Below are positions 16,270 to 22,876 of a stretch of 29,894 nt of DNA, piece by piece (within the stretch, counting starts at the first letter, position 1; every line of letters starts with the position of its first letter). The position numbers and the translations under genes were made by a program. The DNA lies in the NCBI GenBank assembly GCA_947440875.1, contig CANETG010000004.1:1-29894 (forward strand), read 5' to 3'. The DNA comes from Bacteriovoracaceae bacterium (lineage in GTDB: Bacteria > Bdellovibrionota > Bacteriovoracia > Bacteriovoracales > Bacteriovoracaceae). The notes below the pieces were generated by a model. It worked only from the letters and a program-made list of their open reading frames with translations, did not search any database and was not told the origin of the DNA.

Positions 16270-18144
16270 TTACGGCGAGTCCTTGAGATTAAGCATTTCT
16301 TTGTCTAGCTTAGAAATTTCACTCAGGATCAAATCAATTTCATTTTGAGACGGTTCTGATTTTTGGCGTTCCACCAATATCTTCCGTTTCGTTTTCAATA
16401 GGTCCATTTGAAGGGCCTTCTTATAATCTTTCAGAAGGCGCTCAATGACTTTATCGTTTAAGCGGTTGCCGTGTGCCTGAAGCGCATCGGTTCCGACTTC
16501 GACAATTTCTTTTGAGTAGTTTCCATAAAGGATGTGATCCTTGATAAAAGCCACATATTCAGAATCATCGATTTCCCGATAAATTTTAACGAGCCATTGA
16601 ACTAGCTTTTTTACCTCATCCTGGCCGATTAAGGCAAGAATTTCATTCTCATTCAGATGCGTCAAGAACTCGGGATGACAGAGGATTTCTCGGAGAAAGA
16701 GTCTTTCACTCTTCATTAATGGCACTGGCTCGAGACTCTTTTTTTGGTCATGCAAATTCCGGGCCTCAGCTTCGGTTTCAAGCTGAATTTCTTTTTCTTC
16801 GACCGTGGGGGCGACCACTTTGGGAACGTGAACTTTCTCTTTCTGGCGACTTAAGTAGGTCTTGTAATCTTCTAAAATCGTTCCTGAGTCCGAACGGAGA
16901 CCCAAAGTTTTAGCGGCATCGACGATTCTTTCTGTGGCAGAGAGGTGCTCTTTCAAAGGCGAGACCAATTCGAATACGCGCTGCAGAGCATTTAACTTCA
17001 CTTCCGTATTTTCCGGAATTTTTTCTGGGATGACCTCGGCGATGAGGGTGTCTAGGAGTATGGGAGCCTTCTCAATTCGCTCCATCAACGCCAAACGGCC
17101 CTCGGCGAGGAGAAACTCATCCGGGTCTTTAGAAGGAGCAAATGAGAGAAGTTTCGGTAGAACGCCCATGGCGAGAAAGTCAGCATTATATTTCTGCATG
17201 GCCTTTTTTCCCGCGAGATCATTATCCATACCGAAGTAAATATTCTTCGTCATATTCGTCAGTAGGCGAACAGATTGCTCGGCGAGAGTGGTTCCCATCG
17301 TGGCCACCGTTTCGTTAAAGCCAAACTGATGCATCATGATCACATCCATGTTTCCCTCAACGAGAATCACACGGTCATTGTTACGAATCGAAGTTTTCGC
17401 GAAATAAAAACCAAAGAGAATCGCTTTTTTATCAAAAGCAAAGGATTCACCGGAGTTTAAGTATTTTGGTTTTTGGTCTGGGAGAACCGCTCGTGAAGAA
17501 TATCCCCGGACCTGACCACCGTGATCGTGAATCGGAAACATCACCCGGTCACGGTAGAAATCGTAATAGCTATTGCGATCTTCGTTGTAGCGAACGATGC
17601 CAACTTCCATCGCCACTTTTCGAGCGAAATCACCATCGGCGCCTGGGATTTTATCTAGGTAATAGAAGAAGGCATTGTTACCTGGGGAGTATCCGATGTG
17701 AAATTTATCAATCGACTCTTGGTTCAGTTTCCGGTTTTCAATGAACTGAACGTACGGCTCGGGTTTTGCTTCCGCCACCTTTGCGTAAATTTTAAGTGAA
17801 GCATTGAGAACTCGAACAGCCATTTCGACACGCGGATCTTTTTTGATTTCTTTATTGAGTTCATCGTAAGGAAGTCCCAAAATTTGGGCGCATTCCTTCA
17901 ACGCTTCGATGAATTCAATTTTTTTGTAATCCATGACAAAGCGAATATGATCGCCACCGGCACCGCAAGCAAAGCACTTGAATAGTCCTTTGGAATCGGT
18001 CACCGTCATGCTGGGTTTTGAGTCGGGATGGAAAGGGCAAAGTCCAACGAGCGAAGAGCCACTTCTTTTAAGCGGTAAGAACTGACTCACCACCAGTGAA
18101 ATCGGTGATTCCTTAATTCGATCCTTGAGATTACCGAATGACAA
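16270..18144 (-). CDS. dnaG: DNA primase
   Basis: DnaG makes the RNA primers for replication. The 624-residue protein has an N-terminal CHC2 zinc-binding domain with Cys36, His39, Cys57 and Cys60, the RNA polymerase domain from about 120 (YSPGNNAFFYYLD, FPIHDHGGQVRGYSSRAV), and a TOPRIM core at about 254-340 (VILVEGNMDVIMMHQFG, YFGMDNDLAGKKA). The C-terminal third is a helical DnaB-interaction-type region. The start codon is TTG at 18144-18142, 2 nt after the trmB stop. It is preceded by TAAGGG at a 6-nt spacing, and the encoded SFGNLKDRI agrees with DnaG N termini, so this start is preferred over any internal ATG. Placement directly before rpoD is the classical macromolecular-synthesis pairing, here with trmB in front where E. 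coli has rpsU. Confidence 0.96.
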   Translation of the reverse strand: MSFGNLKDRIKESPISLVVSQFLPLKRSGSSLVGLCPFHPDSKPSMTVTDSKGLFKCFACGAGGDHIRFVMDYKKIEFIEALKECAQILGLPYDELNKEIKKDPRVEMAVRVLNASLKIYAKVAEAKPEPYVQFIENRKLNQESIDKFHIGYSPGNNAFFYYLDKIPGADGDFARKVAMEVGIVRYNEDRNSYYDFYRDRVMFPIHDHGGQVRGYSSRAVLPDQKPKYLNSGESFAFDKKAILFGFYFAKTSIRNNDRVILVEGNMDVIMMHQFGFNETVATMGTTLAEQSVRLLTNMTKNIYFGMDNDLAGKKAMQKYNADFLAMGVLPKLLSFAPSKDPDEFLLAEGRLALMERIEKAPILLDTLIAEVIPEKIPENTEVKLNALQRVFELVSPLKEHLSATERIVDAAKTLGLRSDSGTILEDYKTYLSRQKEKVHVPKVVAPTVEEKEIQLETEAEARNLHDQKKSLEPVPLMKSERLFLREILCHPEFLTHLNENEILALIGQDEVKKLVQWLVKIYREIDDSEYVAFIKDHILYGNYSKEIVEVGTDALQAHGNRLNDKVIERLLKDYKKALQMDLLKTKRKILVERQKSEPSQNEIDLILSEISKLDKEMLNLKDSP

Positions 18145-18146
18145 AA

Positions 18147-18866
18147 TTAGCCCTTAATATTTTTCAGAACGATTGATTTAATGAGAGTTCCCTGACCTAG
18201 GAATATCTTTTCAAATTTCGTCGTGAATTGCGAGAGGAAATGATCGGGGAATTCCGTACGAAGGTCACGAGACTCCAGGAGGATCTCGAATCTTTTTTCA
18301 TCTTTCATTTCTTCCTTCATCCAGTCGAAGTAATCATCGTGATCTGTTTTCACGAAAAGCGTTCCGCCCGGCTTTAGTATCTTATGACAGGCATCCAGAA
18401 AAGGTTTCTGAAAGAGACGCTTCTTGTTGTGCCGTTTTTTGGGCCATGGGTCGGGAAAGAAATAAAAAACCGACTGAACTTCGCTTTCATCGAACATGAA
18501 TTGGAGTCTTTCGCCCCGAGCTCGAAGGTAGCGAAAGTTTTTGTGCTCAAGTTTGTTGAGTTTTTGCGCGAGAGCAAAGCTCCGTTTGAAACGATGATCA
18601 AGACCGATGAAATTAACTCCGGGATTTTTCTGGCAGTAATCGAGCATGAACTCGCCGTAACCAGACCCAATTTCGACTTCAAGCGGTTGTTTATTTCCAA
18701 AGTGCTCGTGCCACTTTCCCACATTCGTTTCGGCCGCTTCATCTCTTAAAACGAAGGAGTCAAAAACCTCGAGCTTGTCGTGATAAGGGTTCTTGTGAGT
18801 GTATTTAAAATCTTTTTGATAACAGAAGTTATCTTCCATCTTTTTAGCGGGTCTGGGTGTCGTCAT
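18147..18866 (-). CDS. trmB: tRNA (guanine-N7-)-methyltransferase
   Basis: TrmB methylates G46 in the tRNA variable loop using S-adenosylmethionine. The 239-residue protein has a class I methyltransferase fold with the SAM-binding EVEIGSGYGEFMLDY near residues 79-93, FIGLDHRFKRS (about 106-116), and the TrmB hallmark YFFPDPWPKKRHNKKRLFQ near 145-163, followed by GTLFVKTDHDDYFDWM. The N-terminal 70 residues are a loose extension common in the family. No Shine-Dalgarno is visible before the ATG at 18866; an in-frame ATG ten codons in is no better. It leads the trmB-dnaG-rpoD unit. Its promoter must lie between the flagellin terminator and 18866; TTGTCG-N17-TAACTT is a weak candidate ending 10 nt before the ATG. 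Confidence 0.93.
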   Translation of the reverse strand: MTTPRPAKKMEDNFCYQKDFKYTHKNPYHDKLEVFDSFVLRDEAAETNVGKWHEHFGNKQPLEVEIGSGYGEFMLDYCQKNPGVNFIGLDHRFKRSFALAQKLNKLEHKNFRYLRARGERLQFMFDESEVQSVFYFFPDPWPKKRHNKKRLFQKPFLDACHKILKPGGTLFVKTDHDDYFDWMKEEMKDEKRFEILLESRDLRTEFPDHFLSQFTTKFEKIFLGQGTLIKSIVLKNIKG

Positions 18867-18907
18867 AAGAGTGGGGAAGTTAGCAGATTAATCGTAATGC
18901 GACAAGT

Positions 18908-18934
18908 AAAAAGCCCCTCTGTTTCCAGAGGGGC
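18908..18934 (-). terminator. Rho-independent terminator after flagellin
   Basis: A perfect 9-bp GC-rich stem (GCCCCTCTG / CAGAGGGGC) closes a GAAA tetraloop on the minus strand and is followed by five T. It lies 26 bp beyond the flagellin stop and shows that flagellin is transcribed as a single-gene unit. Confidence 0.95.
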
Positions 18935-18959
18935 AGTCGTCTTTTCAGAACTTTGAACA

Positions 18960-19793
18960 TTAGCCAATCAGTTTGAGAGCTTGCTGACCACTTGCGTTTG
19001 CTTGAGCGAGTACCGAGGTACCTGCCGAAGTAATGATCTGGTTACGGGCCTGTTTAGCAGTTTCTTCAGCAAAATCCACATCGCGGATACGGCTGTTCGC
19101 TGCACTCACGTTCTCAGTGTAAACCTGGAGGTTTGTCACTGTTGAAGTGAGTCGGTTCTGAGTCGCACCCAGAATCGCACGTTGACCCGAAACTTTCTCA
19201 ATCGCACCATCAATCTGAGCAAGAGAGTCCTGAGCGCCTTCTTTCGAAGAAACGTCTGCACCTTCAATACCCATCGATTCAAGGCTTGCGTCGAGCGAAG
19301 CCCCATCGAAAGTAATACGGTCTTCAAAGTCGTTGTTACCTGTACCAACTTGATAGTCGTATTTGTCAGCTGCCCCATCGAGAAGTTTCTTGCCGTTAAA
19401 CTCAGTCACCGTCGAGATACGACCCATTTCCGACTTCAACTGCTGATACTCAAGATTGGACATTTGTCTCTCCGTATCACCGACAGTATCAGATGCTGAT
19501 TGCATAGCAAGTTCGCGGAGACGAGTAAGGATGTTACTTGTTTCGTTGAGACCACCTTCTGCCACCTGAATCATCGAGATACCATCATTGGCGTTTCGCG
19601 TTGCCTGCTGAGAAGAACGAATTTCGGCTTTAAATTTCTCCGAAATCGCTAGTCCAGCAGCGTCGTCTGCCGATTTTGTGATCCGCTGACCAGAACTGAG
19701 CTTCGCAAAGCTTGATTCTGATTCTTTGTTGACTTTACTCAAGCTTGATTGAGCCTGTAGTGAAGCCATGTTCGTGTTAATTCTAAAACCCAT
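18960..19793 (-). CDS. fliC: Flagellin
   Basis: The 277-residue product is the subunit of the flagellar filament, exported through the flagellar type III system. The conserved N-terminal D0/D1 helices include FRINTNMASLQAQSSL, LSSGQRITKSADDAAGLAISE and ANDGISMIQVAEGGLNE. The C-terminal D1/D0 includes AANSRIRDVDFAEETAKQ and the end ANASGQQALKLIG. The middle (about 130-190) is short, so the surface D2/D3 domains are almost absent, as in other minimal flagellins. There are no cysteines. The start has CCGGAGG upstream, and a second, stronger AAGGAGG lies further up in front of a six-codon minicistron. A FliA-like promoter at 19924-19950 and a strong terminator bound the transcript. Flagellated relatives often carry several paralogous copies; only one is visible here. 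Confidence 0.97.
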   Translation of the reverse strand: MGFRINTNMASLQAQSSLSKVNKESESSFAKLSSGQRITKSADDAAGLAISEKFKAEIRSSQQATRNANDGISMIQVAEGGLNETSNILTRLRELAMQSASDTVGDTERQMSNLEYQQLKSEMGRISTVTEFNGKKLLDGAADKYDYQVGTGNNDFEDRITFDGASLDASLESMGIEGADVSSKEGAQDSLAQIDGAIEKVSGQRAILGATQNRLTSTVTNLQVYTENVSAANSRIRDVDFAEETAKQARNQIITSAGTSVLAQANASGQQALKLIG

Positions 19794-19796
19794 AGA

Positions 19797-19817
19797 CTAT
19801 CCTCCGGTTAATACCAT
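19797..19817 (-). CDS. Possible six-codon leader minicistron before flagellin
   Basis: ATG GTA TTA ACC GGA GGA TAG would encode MVLTGG. It is preceded by a near-ideal AAGGAGGT with 5-nt spacing. Its GGA-GGA codons contain the flagellin gene's own ribosome binding site, and its stop ends 3 nt before the flagellin ATG. That geometry fits translational coupling. The reading frame is very short and could be chance; the strong upstream Shine-Dalgarno needs some explanation either way. Confidence 0.4.
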   Translation of the reverse strand: MVLTGG

Positions 19818-19831
19818 TACTACCTCCTTGG

Positions 19832-19910
19832 CAGATGATGGGGTGTTCATGTCCCATCTGAGGCAACCATGCCTCTTCTAGTTTTTTTTGCTCCATCACT
19901 ATGATGGTGC
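19832..19910 (-). promoter_or_regulatory. Structured flagellin 5' leader: three consecutive hairpins
   Basis: Three inverted repeats follow one another in the predicted untranslated leader. Hairpin 1 (19910-19890) pairs CCATCA with TGATGG around TAG, with flanking GC/GC. Hairpin 2 (19875-19860) pairs GAGGCA with TGCCTC around TGGT. Hairpin 3 (19860-19832) pairs CAGATG with CATCTG, with GGG/CCC inside. The first Shine-Dalgarno follows directly after hairpin 3. An A-run separates hairpins 1 and 2. None has a U-tract, so these are more likely stability or translation-control elements than terminators. Confidence 0.6.
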
Positions 19911-19923
19911 TTGTTGACCTATC

Positions 19924-19950
19924 CTTTCGGTTTGAATTCTTGAGTCTTGA
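19924..19950 (-). promoter_or_regulatory. FliA (sigma-28)-like promoter of flagellin
   Basis: TCAAGACT (19950-19943) and ACCGAAAG (19931-19924) are separated by exactly 11 bp, the spacing of the FliA consensus TAAAGTTT-N11-GCCGATAA, with 5/8 matches in each half. The same TCAA-N16-CCGAAA pattern recurs at 21714-21740. Transcription from here would give a leader of about 120 nt. Confidence 0.6.
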
Positions 19951-20126
19951 GGAATTTTTTTCCCCATTGTGACTGCGGGAAAACTGTCATTTGAAGGTAT
20001 TGAAATATTACGAGAGGCCGGTCAAAAGAGTCAGGTATTTTTAGTTGTCTGAGTGAGTTTTACAAGACGCTCCAATGAAATTTTTGTAAACTCGTCTGTA
20101 AATCCCGTCTCAACAAGAGAGTAAAA

Positions 20127-21239
20127 ATGAAAGTTCCTTTTATCGATATCCTTCGTTACGAAAATGGTTTTTATGAAACGGTTTGCGCAAAAGCTTCTGA
20201 GCTTTTGAAGAACGGTCACTTCGTCGGTGGACCTGTCGTTGGTCAATTTGAAACAGCACTCAAGGATTACACGAAAGCTTCTTTCGCTCTCGGATGCGGT
20301 AATGGCACGGATGCGATTCAGCTCGCACTCCGAGCTGCAGGTGTTGAAAAAAATGATATCGTCATTCTTCCCGATATGACTTTTTGGGCAACGTTTGAAT
20401 CCGTTGTGAATGTTGGTGCCGTTCCCTACGTAATCGACGTTTCAAAAGAAACACTCCACCTCACACTTGCTTCAGTCAAAGAAGGGGTAGAGAAATTTAA
20501 ACCAAAAGCGCTCATTCTCGTCCACCTTTACGGATGGGCATGTCCAGAAACGCTTGAGATAAGAAAGTACTGTAAAGAGCAAAATGTGATTCTGATTGAA
20601 GATGGCGCTCAGGCAATTGGAACAAAAATCAAAGGCGAAAGTCTCCTCGCTGGGGCGATGGTTTCAACGACCAGCTTCTATCCCGCGAAAGTTTTAGGAG
20701 CAAGCGGAGACGCTGGGGCCGTGTTCACGATGGATCAAAAAATTGCAGACACGACTAGGATTCTTCTCAACCACGGCCGCACTGGCCACTACGATCATGG
20801 TCTCATTGGCTGGAATTCACGCTTAGGTGCCTACGAAGCGATGTTTATGCTCGAGTCGTTAAAACACCTCGACGCAAAACTTGTCAGTCGTCGACACGCT
20901 TGCGAAGAGTACAGAAAGAAAATTAAAAACCCACTCATGCGAATGGTGGGACCACACTCAGATGTTTGGGAAAACGGTTACCTGTCAGTTGCCCTCATGA
21001 CTCCGGAGTCACGTCCTGCGTTTATCGAGTATTTAAAGAAGCATGAAATTGGATACGGAACGGTCTATCCGGGTGCGATGAGTATGCAGCCAGGTGCGAC
21101 GGCCCATCTCGGTGGAAAAATTTCCCATGGTCATGCTGATTGGATAGCGAAATCCGTCATCAATTTCCCAGCGTTTGCGTACATCAAGCAGGATGAAATC
21201 GATTTCATCATCAATACTGTTAACGCTTACAAGGCGTAG
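20127..21239 (+). CDS. DegT/DnrJ/EryC1/StrS-family sugar aminotransferase
   Basis: This 370-residue PLP enzyme belongs to the nucleotide-sugar aminotransferase family. Features are GGPVVGQFETALKDYTKASFALGCGNGTDAIQLALRA (34-70), IEDGAQAIGTK with Asp159 and Gln162 holding the cofactor ring, and the Schiff-base lysine Lys188 in SFYPAKVLGASGDAGAV. The later HGRTGHYDHGLIGWNSRLGAYEA matches the family's substrate-loop region. It would aminate a keto sugar nucleotide for surface polysaccharide or for glycosylation of a surface protein. Its place beside flagellin and late flagellar-type promoters makes flagellin glycosylation an attractive possibility, as in organisms that decorate flagellin with nonulosonic or amino sugars, but no dedicated glycosyltransferase sits here. 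GAGAG lies 6 nt before the ATG. Confidence 0.9.
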   Translation: MKVPFIDILRYENGFYETVCAKASELLKNGHFVGGPVVGQFETALKDYTKASFALGCGNGTDAIQLALRAAGVEKNDIVILPDMTFWATFESVVNVGAVPYVIDVSKETLHLTLASVKEGVEKFKPKALILVHLYGWACPETLEIRKYCKEQNVILIEDGAQAIGTKIKGESLLAGAMVSTTSFYPAKVLGASGDAGAVFTMDQKIADTTRILLNHGRTGHYDHGLIGWNSRLGAYEAMFMLESLKHLDAKLVSRRHACEEYRKKIKNPLMRMVGPHSDVWENGYLSVALMTPESRPAFIEYLKKHEIGYGTVYPGAMSMQPGATAHLGGKISHGHADWIAKSVINFPAFAYIKQDEIDFIINTVNAYKA

Positions 21240-21241
21240 AT

Positions 21242-21418
21242 TTATTTTTTCTTCAGCCAGCTCTCGAGGATGAGGGCGGCTTTCTTGCAATCATTCGGAT
21301 TTTTTTGAAGCCGGTCATTGAGACGTTTTAACAACGCCTCAATGATCTGTTTGTCACGGAGGTTGGTGTCCTTGTCTTTCTCAGCATAAAGATTTGAGTA
21401 AAGCTTGGGAGCACCCAT
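21242..21418 (-). CDS. Small helical protein, 58 aa, unknown
   Basis: This short frame starts at an ATG only 2 nt after the stop of the 77-residue gene (TAA-TT-ATG) and ends 2 bp from the convergent aminotransferase stop. The product begins MGAPKLYSNLYAEK and continues as a charged, probably all-helical segment (RDKQIIEALLKRLNDRLQK) ending in WLKKK. It has one Cys and no signal peptide or membrane segment. I do not recognise it. Tight coupling to the upstream gene, sensible composition and full use of the available gap support it as a real gene. It shares the FliA-like promoter at 21714-21740, so a flagellar or motility role is inferred, for example as a small chaperone or regulator. Confidence 0.65.
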   Translation of the reverse strand: MGAPKLYSNLYAEKDKDTNLRDKQIIEALLKRLNDRLQKNPNDCKKAALILESWLKKK

Positions 21419-21420
21419 AA

Positions 21421-21654
21421 TTAAGCAACTGATACTTCTGGAGCGCGTTTTTTGCTACCAGCGACTCTAGTCATGTGCTCTTCGATGATCTCGTAAAGCT
21501 CGAGATTAGTTGTTTTCGGATCCATGCCCGCGGGCATGACTGAATAGACAACTTCATTATTGACCTGAGAGAAGATGAACCATGTGTTCCCAATCTTTTG
21601 GAAGAGCACATCTTTGACTGAATTTTGAACTGTATTGGTGTTTGTCTTTTTCAT
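21421..21654 (-). CDS. Small protein, 77 aa, unknown, predicted FliA regulon
   Basis: The product is a small soluble protein without signal peptide. Its centre looks like a compact alpha-beta fold: DVLFQKIGNTWFIFSQVNNEVVYSVMP (about 15-41) reads as beta strands, then TTNLELYEIIEEHMTRV as a helix, with a polar tail. I do not recognise the family. It starts after GGAGGG with only a 3-nt gap. A FliA-like promoter lies 60-86 bp upstream, and a hairpin with AGGAU in its loop lies in the leader. It forms a two-gene unit with the 58-residue gene. The promoter suggests expression with flagellin; the molecular role is unknown. Confidence 0.75.
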   Translation of the reverse strand: MKKTNTNTVQNSVKDVLFQKIGNTWFIFSQVNNEVVYSVMPAGMDPKTTNLELYEIIEEHMTRVAGSKKRAPEVSVA

Positions 21655-21680
21655 AAACCCTCCGTGGTTTTTAAGGCGAA

Positions 21681-21697
21681 AATCACATCCTGTGATT
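21681..21697 (-). promoter_or_regulatory. CsrA-like hairpin in the leader of the 77-aa gene
   Basis: On the minus strand AATCAC and GTGATT form a perfect 6-bp stem around the loop AGGAT (extendable to 7 bp with loop GGA). A GGA in a short hairpin loop flanked by ACA and TGT closely resembles the published CsrA/RsmA consensus. A second GGA lies in the ribosome binding site (GGAGGG at 21663-21658), 27 nt downstream, within the range for dual-site CsrA binding. No csrA is in the window. Confidence 0.45.
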
Positions 21698-21713
21698 CGT
21701 GCTGATATTAGAC

Positions 21714-21740
21714 TTTTCGGGTGAGGATGAAGAAAGTTGA
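21714..21740 (-). promoter_or_regulatory. FliA (sigma-28)-like promoter of the 77-aa/58-aa pair
   Basis: TCAACTTT (21740-21733) and CCCGAAAA (21721-21714) are separated by 11 bp. This matches the flagellin promoter in both halves and spacing (shared TCAA-N16-CCGAAA) and has 5/8 and 6/8 matches to the FliA consensus. The predicted leader is about 50 nt. Confidence 0.6.
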
Positions 21741-21778
21741 GAGAGATTTTAGGGGAGGAAAACTTTGCCGGTTAACTC

Positions 21779-22876
21779 TTAGTAAGCTGATTGCACGCCC
21801 ATGAATGCGCCGACGTTCCAGACGAATCTTGTTTTAAAACGATCGCTTCCTGGGTTATTCCAGATGCCTTCGATTTTAGCGCCACCCTTGGCGTAAAAAG
21901 TAGAGGGAGTTTCCATTTCAATCGCAGTCCCCATGACAAAATCAATATCCGGAAAAAAAGATTTACGATGGTACTGAACGCCAAGTCTTGGGGCCACTGA
22001 GAAGGCCTGATAAGTTCTGCTGTCCGCTAGTCCCGCCGCTGTCGTTTGATTAATCGTGGTGAAATTCAGGACATAAACATTGATAGAGCTATAGATGTTC
22101 AATCTGTGTTTCAAACCTTTGAAGGCATCGTAAGAAATATAAGGGCCGATACCGACGCGGTAATTTTCTTCGGTCGAAGACCCCCCACCGATGAAATTGA
22201 AATTATTTTTGTACCTTCGGAGGTTGGCCGTACCCCCGAAATAAAAGCGATCGATTTTCTTTTCGCCAGCTTCTTTCATGAACGAAAACGAAACATCGAT
22301 GGGGCTTGCGTATCCTTTCGTCTTCGCCGCCCGAAGGTAGGGGTAGCTTTCATTGTAGGGCTGGATAACTCCCACAAGAAATTGACCACGGAGTCCAGTC
22401 ACAGTTGGGAGCGGGTAATTTTTTGGAAGAGGTTCTTCCAGGCGATAATCGGTTTCGTCTTTTCTATAGGGAGTTTGCGTAAACTCGCGCGAATCATTGA
22501 AGTAGACATAGATGTGTTCTTTGCGAACGTAGGCACGCCTTCCTTGCCGATCTAAAACCGCAATAAAATCGTCTTGAATAGAAAAATAATCATCTTCATC
22601 TCCCCGGAACATGGGGTCTTCGTTCCATTCGGGGGATTGTTTAAGTTTCTTCTGAACGTAGGAGAGTTTCTTTTGCTCCGGGGCAAGGTGATTAAATTTA
22701 TCCGTGTTCGCGACTGATGGATGGATTTTTATCACATCACCTTTCCGAGCGTACTGGACAATCTTTGCCTCTAAACGTGGTTCTCGGAAATACGGCGCTT
22801 CTAAGGCGATGATCATCGCTTCCAGTGCAAATGCATGAGAACTAAAACAGAGGATAAGAAAAAGTATTCCTCTCAT
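21779..22876 (-). CDS. Predicted outer-membrane protein with N-terminal SH3-like domain
   Basis: The 365-residue protein has a signal peptide (MRGILFLILCFSSHAFA). The first mature segment (about 19-150) resembles a bacterial SH3 domain: APYFREPRLEAKIVQYARKGDVIKI at its start and FIAVLDRQGRRAYVRKEHIYV at its end. From about 170 to the C terminus, alternating hydrophobic strands with Tyr/Phe/Gly-rich turns (FYFGGTANLRRYKNNFNFIGGG, YRVGIGPYISYD, RLNIYSSINVYVLNF) look like a small beta-barrel ending in VGAFMGVQSAY. The likely place is the outer membrane, with the SH3-like domain in the periplasm, perhaps touching peptidoglycan. Its start overlaps the previous gene by ATGA, so it is translated with the 338-residue protein. 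The function is unknown. Confidence 0.72.
   Translation of the reverse strand: MRGILFLILCFSSHAFALEAMIIALEAPYFREPRLEAKIVQYARKGDVIKIHPSVANTDKFNHLAPEQKKLSYVQKKLKQSPEWNEDPMFRGDEDDYFSIQDDFIAVLDRQGRRAYVRKEHIYVYFNDSREFTQTPYRKDETDYRLEEPLPKNYPLPTVTGLRGQFLVGVIQPYNESYPYLRAAKTKGYASPIDVSFSFMKEAGEKKIDRFYFGGTANLRRYKNNFNFIGGGSSTEENYRVGIGPYISYDAFKGLKHRLNIYSSINVYVLNFTTINQTTAAGLADSRTYQAFSVAPRLGVQYHRKSFFPDIDFVMGTAIEMETPSTFYAKGGAKIEGIWNNPGSDRFKTRFVWNVGAFMGVQSAY

Larger units (their letters stand above)
19794..20126. other. 333-bp divergent intergenic region between flagellin and an aminotransferase gene
   Basis: The flagellin-proximal 157 bp hold the minicistron, three-hairpin leader and FliA-like promoter listed separately. 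The remaining part (about 19951-20126) is AT-rich and should carry the promoter of the plus-strand aminotransferase gene, but I see no hexamer pair good enough to call. No further gene is evident. Confidence 0.7.

Noticed and set aside
22046..22555. 169-codon plus-strand open frame opposite the SH3-like outer-membrane protein gene
   Set aside because: The minus frame has a signal peptide, coherent beta-strand pattern and operon overlap. The plus frame has no ribosome binding site or family motif and mirrors the codon bias of the real gene.
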